Assembly (NCBI RefSeq): GCF_010994755.1
Contig: NZ_WHSB02000007.1
Coordinates: 1-64,000 of the forward strand
Source of the DNA: Shinella lacus
GTDB lineage: Bacteria; Pseudomonadota; Alphaproteobacteria; Rhizobiales; Rhizobiaceae
DNA length: 64,000 nt
Reading direction: 5' to 3'
Made by a program: the position numbers and the translations under genes. Shown here piece by piece: positions 63,127 through 64,000 of the stretch. Position 1 is the stretch's first letter. Every line of letters begins with the position of its first letter. The notes beneath the pieces were generated by a model. The model had not been told where the DNA came from. It saw only the letters and a list, made by a program, of their open reading frames with translations, and ran no database searches.

Positions 63127-63150
63127 AAAGGCATATGCTTAGGCATATGT
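63127..63150. promoter_or_regulatory. VapBC operator repeats
   Basis: Two direct repeats of AGGCATATG (63129-63137 and 63141-63149) are spaced one helical turn (12 bp) apart, each containing the palindrome CATATG. They lie 22-42 bases before the antitoxin ATG. AbrB-type VapB antitoxins bind such repeats to autorepress their operon; this is inference from layout. Confidence 0.6.
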
Positions 63151-63170
63151 CGTAATCGATGGAGGCCGCC

Positions 63171-63443
63171 ATGAATGCGAGACCGAAAGAATTGCCCGAA
63201 CCGTCGCCGGAACGCGACGTCAAGCTTTTCCGCAATGGCCGCAACCAGGCGGTCCGCATTCCCGTGGAGTTTGAACTTCCCGGCAATGAGGCGGTGATGC
63301 GCAAGGAGGGCGACCGACTTATCATCGAGCCGAAGCTCAAGAAGCTCGACCTGTTCGAATGGCTTGCCACGCTCGAGCCGCTGGAGGAAGACTTCCCGGA
63401 TATCGATGAAGGGTTGCTGCCGCCAAGGGATGTCGACTTGTGA
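63171..63443 (+). CDS. vapB: VapB-type antitoxin (AbrB/SpoVT fold)
   Basis: The 90-residue antitoxin has a swapped-hairpin AbrB DNA-binding domain: VKLFRNGRNQAVRIPVEFEL near residue 17 and VMRKEGDRLIIEPK near 41. An acidic C-terminal tail (EPLEEDFPDIDEGLLPPRD) wraps the toxin. I chose the ATG at 63171, preceded by GGAGG; the frame begins at 63159. The stop overlaps the vapC GTG by four bases. Confidence 0.92.
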   Translation: MNARPKELPEPSPERDVKLFRNGRNQAVRIPVEFELPGNEAVMRKEGDRLIIEPKLKKLDLFEWLATLEPLEEDFPDIDEGLLPPRDVDL

Positions 63444-63856
63444 GCGATCACCGCTACATGCTCGATACCAATATCGTGTCGGATATGGTGCGCAATCCGG
63501 AAGGCGCTGCCGTGGTACGAAGCAGGGTTGCGGGCAAAGGCCGCCTGTGTCTCAGCGCTGTCACCGTCTGCGAATTGCGCTTTGGCGTCAAAAAGAAGGG
63601 CTCGGAAGCTCTTCGCAATCGCGTGGAGACATTTCTATTGGCCGTTCCGGCCGTGCCACTGGAATCGGACGCGAGCGAGCGTTTTGCTGAGATACGCTAT
63701 GAGCTCGAACGCAAGGGAACCCCGATCGGCCCTTACGACATGCTGATCGCCGCCCATGCCCTCTCGCTCGACTTGACACTCGTCACCGCCAACATCCGCG
63801 AATTTTCCCGCGTGGAAGGCCTGAAGGTCGAAAACTGGCTGGAGGCCGCGCCATGA
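63440..63856 (+). CDS. vapC: VapC-type PIN-domain ribonuclease toxin
   Basis: The 138-residue PIN nuclease has the four acidic-site segments: YMLDTNIVSDMV (Asp near residue 9), VTVCELRFGVKK (Glu near 45), IGPYDMLIAAHAL (Asp near 99), and TLVTANIREFSRV with the conserved Asn. VapC toxins usually cleave initiator tRNA or 23S rRNA. It starts with GTG overlapping the vapB stop (GTGA) and overlaps the next gene by four bases (ATGA). Confidence 0.94.
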   Translation: MSDHRYMLDTNIVSDMVRNPEGAAVVRSRVAGKGRLCLSAVTVCELRFGVKKKGSEALRNRVETFLLAVPAVPLESDASERFAEIRYELERKGTPIGPYDMLIAAHALSLDLTLVTANIREFSRVEGLKVENWLEAAP

Positions 63857-64000
63857 GCACCCCCTTCTACACCGGCGGCTGCCAGTGTGGCGCCGTGCGT
63901 TTCCATGTCGAGGGCGCTTTGGGTGATGCGTCGGTCTGCCATTGCCGCATGTGCCAGAAGGCGAGCGGGAATTTCTATCTGCCGCTCGTTTCCGTGCGCG
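63853..64000 (+). CDS. GFA-domain protein, truncated by the window edge
   Basis: Start of a glutathione-dependent formaldehyde-activating (GFA) family gene. The 49 visible residues include GGCQCGAVRFHVEGAL and VCHCRMCQKASGNFYLPLV, the cysteine-rich zinc-binding pattern C-x-C plus C-x-C-x2-C of the family. Its ATG overlaps the vapC stop (ATGA). The remainder lies beyond 64000. Only some GFA proteins act on formaldehyde, so the substrate is open. Confidence 0.88.
   Translation, partial: MSTPFYTGGCQCGAVRFHVEGALGDASVCHCRMCQKASGNFYLPLVSVR

Overview
The window is a GC-rich chromosomal segment from an alphaproteobacterium, almost certainly Rhizobiaceae (Shinella, Sinorhizobium or Rhizobium-like; the genus cannot be fixed from the sequence alone). 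The pointers are the iolY/iolR/iolC/iolD inositol locus in the order I recall from Sinorhizobium meliloti, a single bifunctional Rsh (p)ppGpp enzyme beside rpoZ, a RopA-type porin, nadABC with a NadQ-type regulator nearby, the acpS-lepB-rnc-era block, and rhizobial repeated palindromes.

Layout. 1-6200: myo-inositol catabolism (iolD, iolC fused to a DUF2090 aldolase domain, iolR, and divergent iolY) with GGAA-N6-TTCC operator-like palindromes. 6258-9608: a caspase-like/Sel1 protein whose second half is a tandem duplication of about 350 residues. 9735-11865: a MerR regulator and a secreted RTX-type calcium-binding protein. 12124-14300: tRNA-Ser(GCT) followed by about 2 kb of gene-poor, decayed accessory DNA, including a broken DUF4157 fragment. 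14308-22365: porin, hydrolase, soluble lytic transglycosylase, dapA-smpB, a NYN-domain protein and rpoZ. 22477-28815: rsh, a DUF3563 mini-protein, DUF2062, acpS, lepB, rnc and era, mostly in overlapping operon style. 28819-33257: GDPD, then a PotD-like binding protein translationally coupled to a membrane GGDEF-EAL protein, a layout recalling NspS-MbaA polyamine signalling of Vibrio cholerae. 33487-38831: tex, a class A beta-lactamase, ArsR/AHSA1/VOC, and an L,D-transpeptidase. 39067-46706: recO, thioesterase, a giant DUF2339 membrane protein, HD, MOSC, Stf0 sulfotransferase and CorA. 47006-52751: MFS and nadA-nadB-[ParD-ParE]-nadC, with the toxin-antitoxin pair inserted in the NAD operon. 52817-57205: sodC, mscS, and the overlapping minus-strand chain ygfZ / HD hydrolase / phosphatase / nadQ. 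57374-61379: a nucleotidyltransferase, small conserved secreted or cytosolic proteins, NUDIX, SRAP, and two paralogous mini-proteins. 61675-64000: cysS, VapBC, and the start of a GFA-family gene.

How the genes work together. IolR probably represses both sides of its locus. NadQ (54236-55201) probably controls nadABC through a palindrome just upstream of nadA. The periplasmic binding protein probably informs the GGDEF-EAL enzyme about an external ligand, perhaps a polyamine. No plasmid replication gene, insertion sequence, prophage or CRISPR array was found. Starts were chosen from ribosome-binding sites where the longest frame was implausible.
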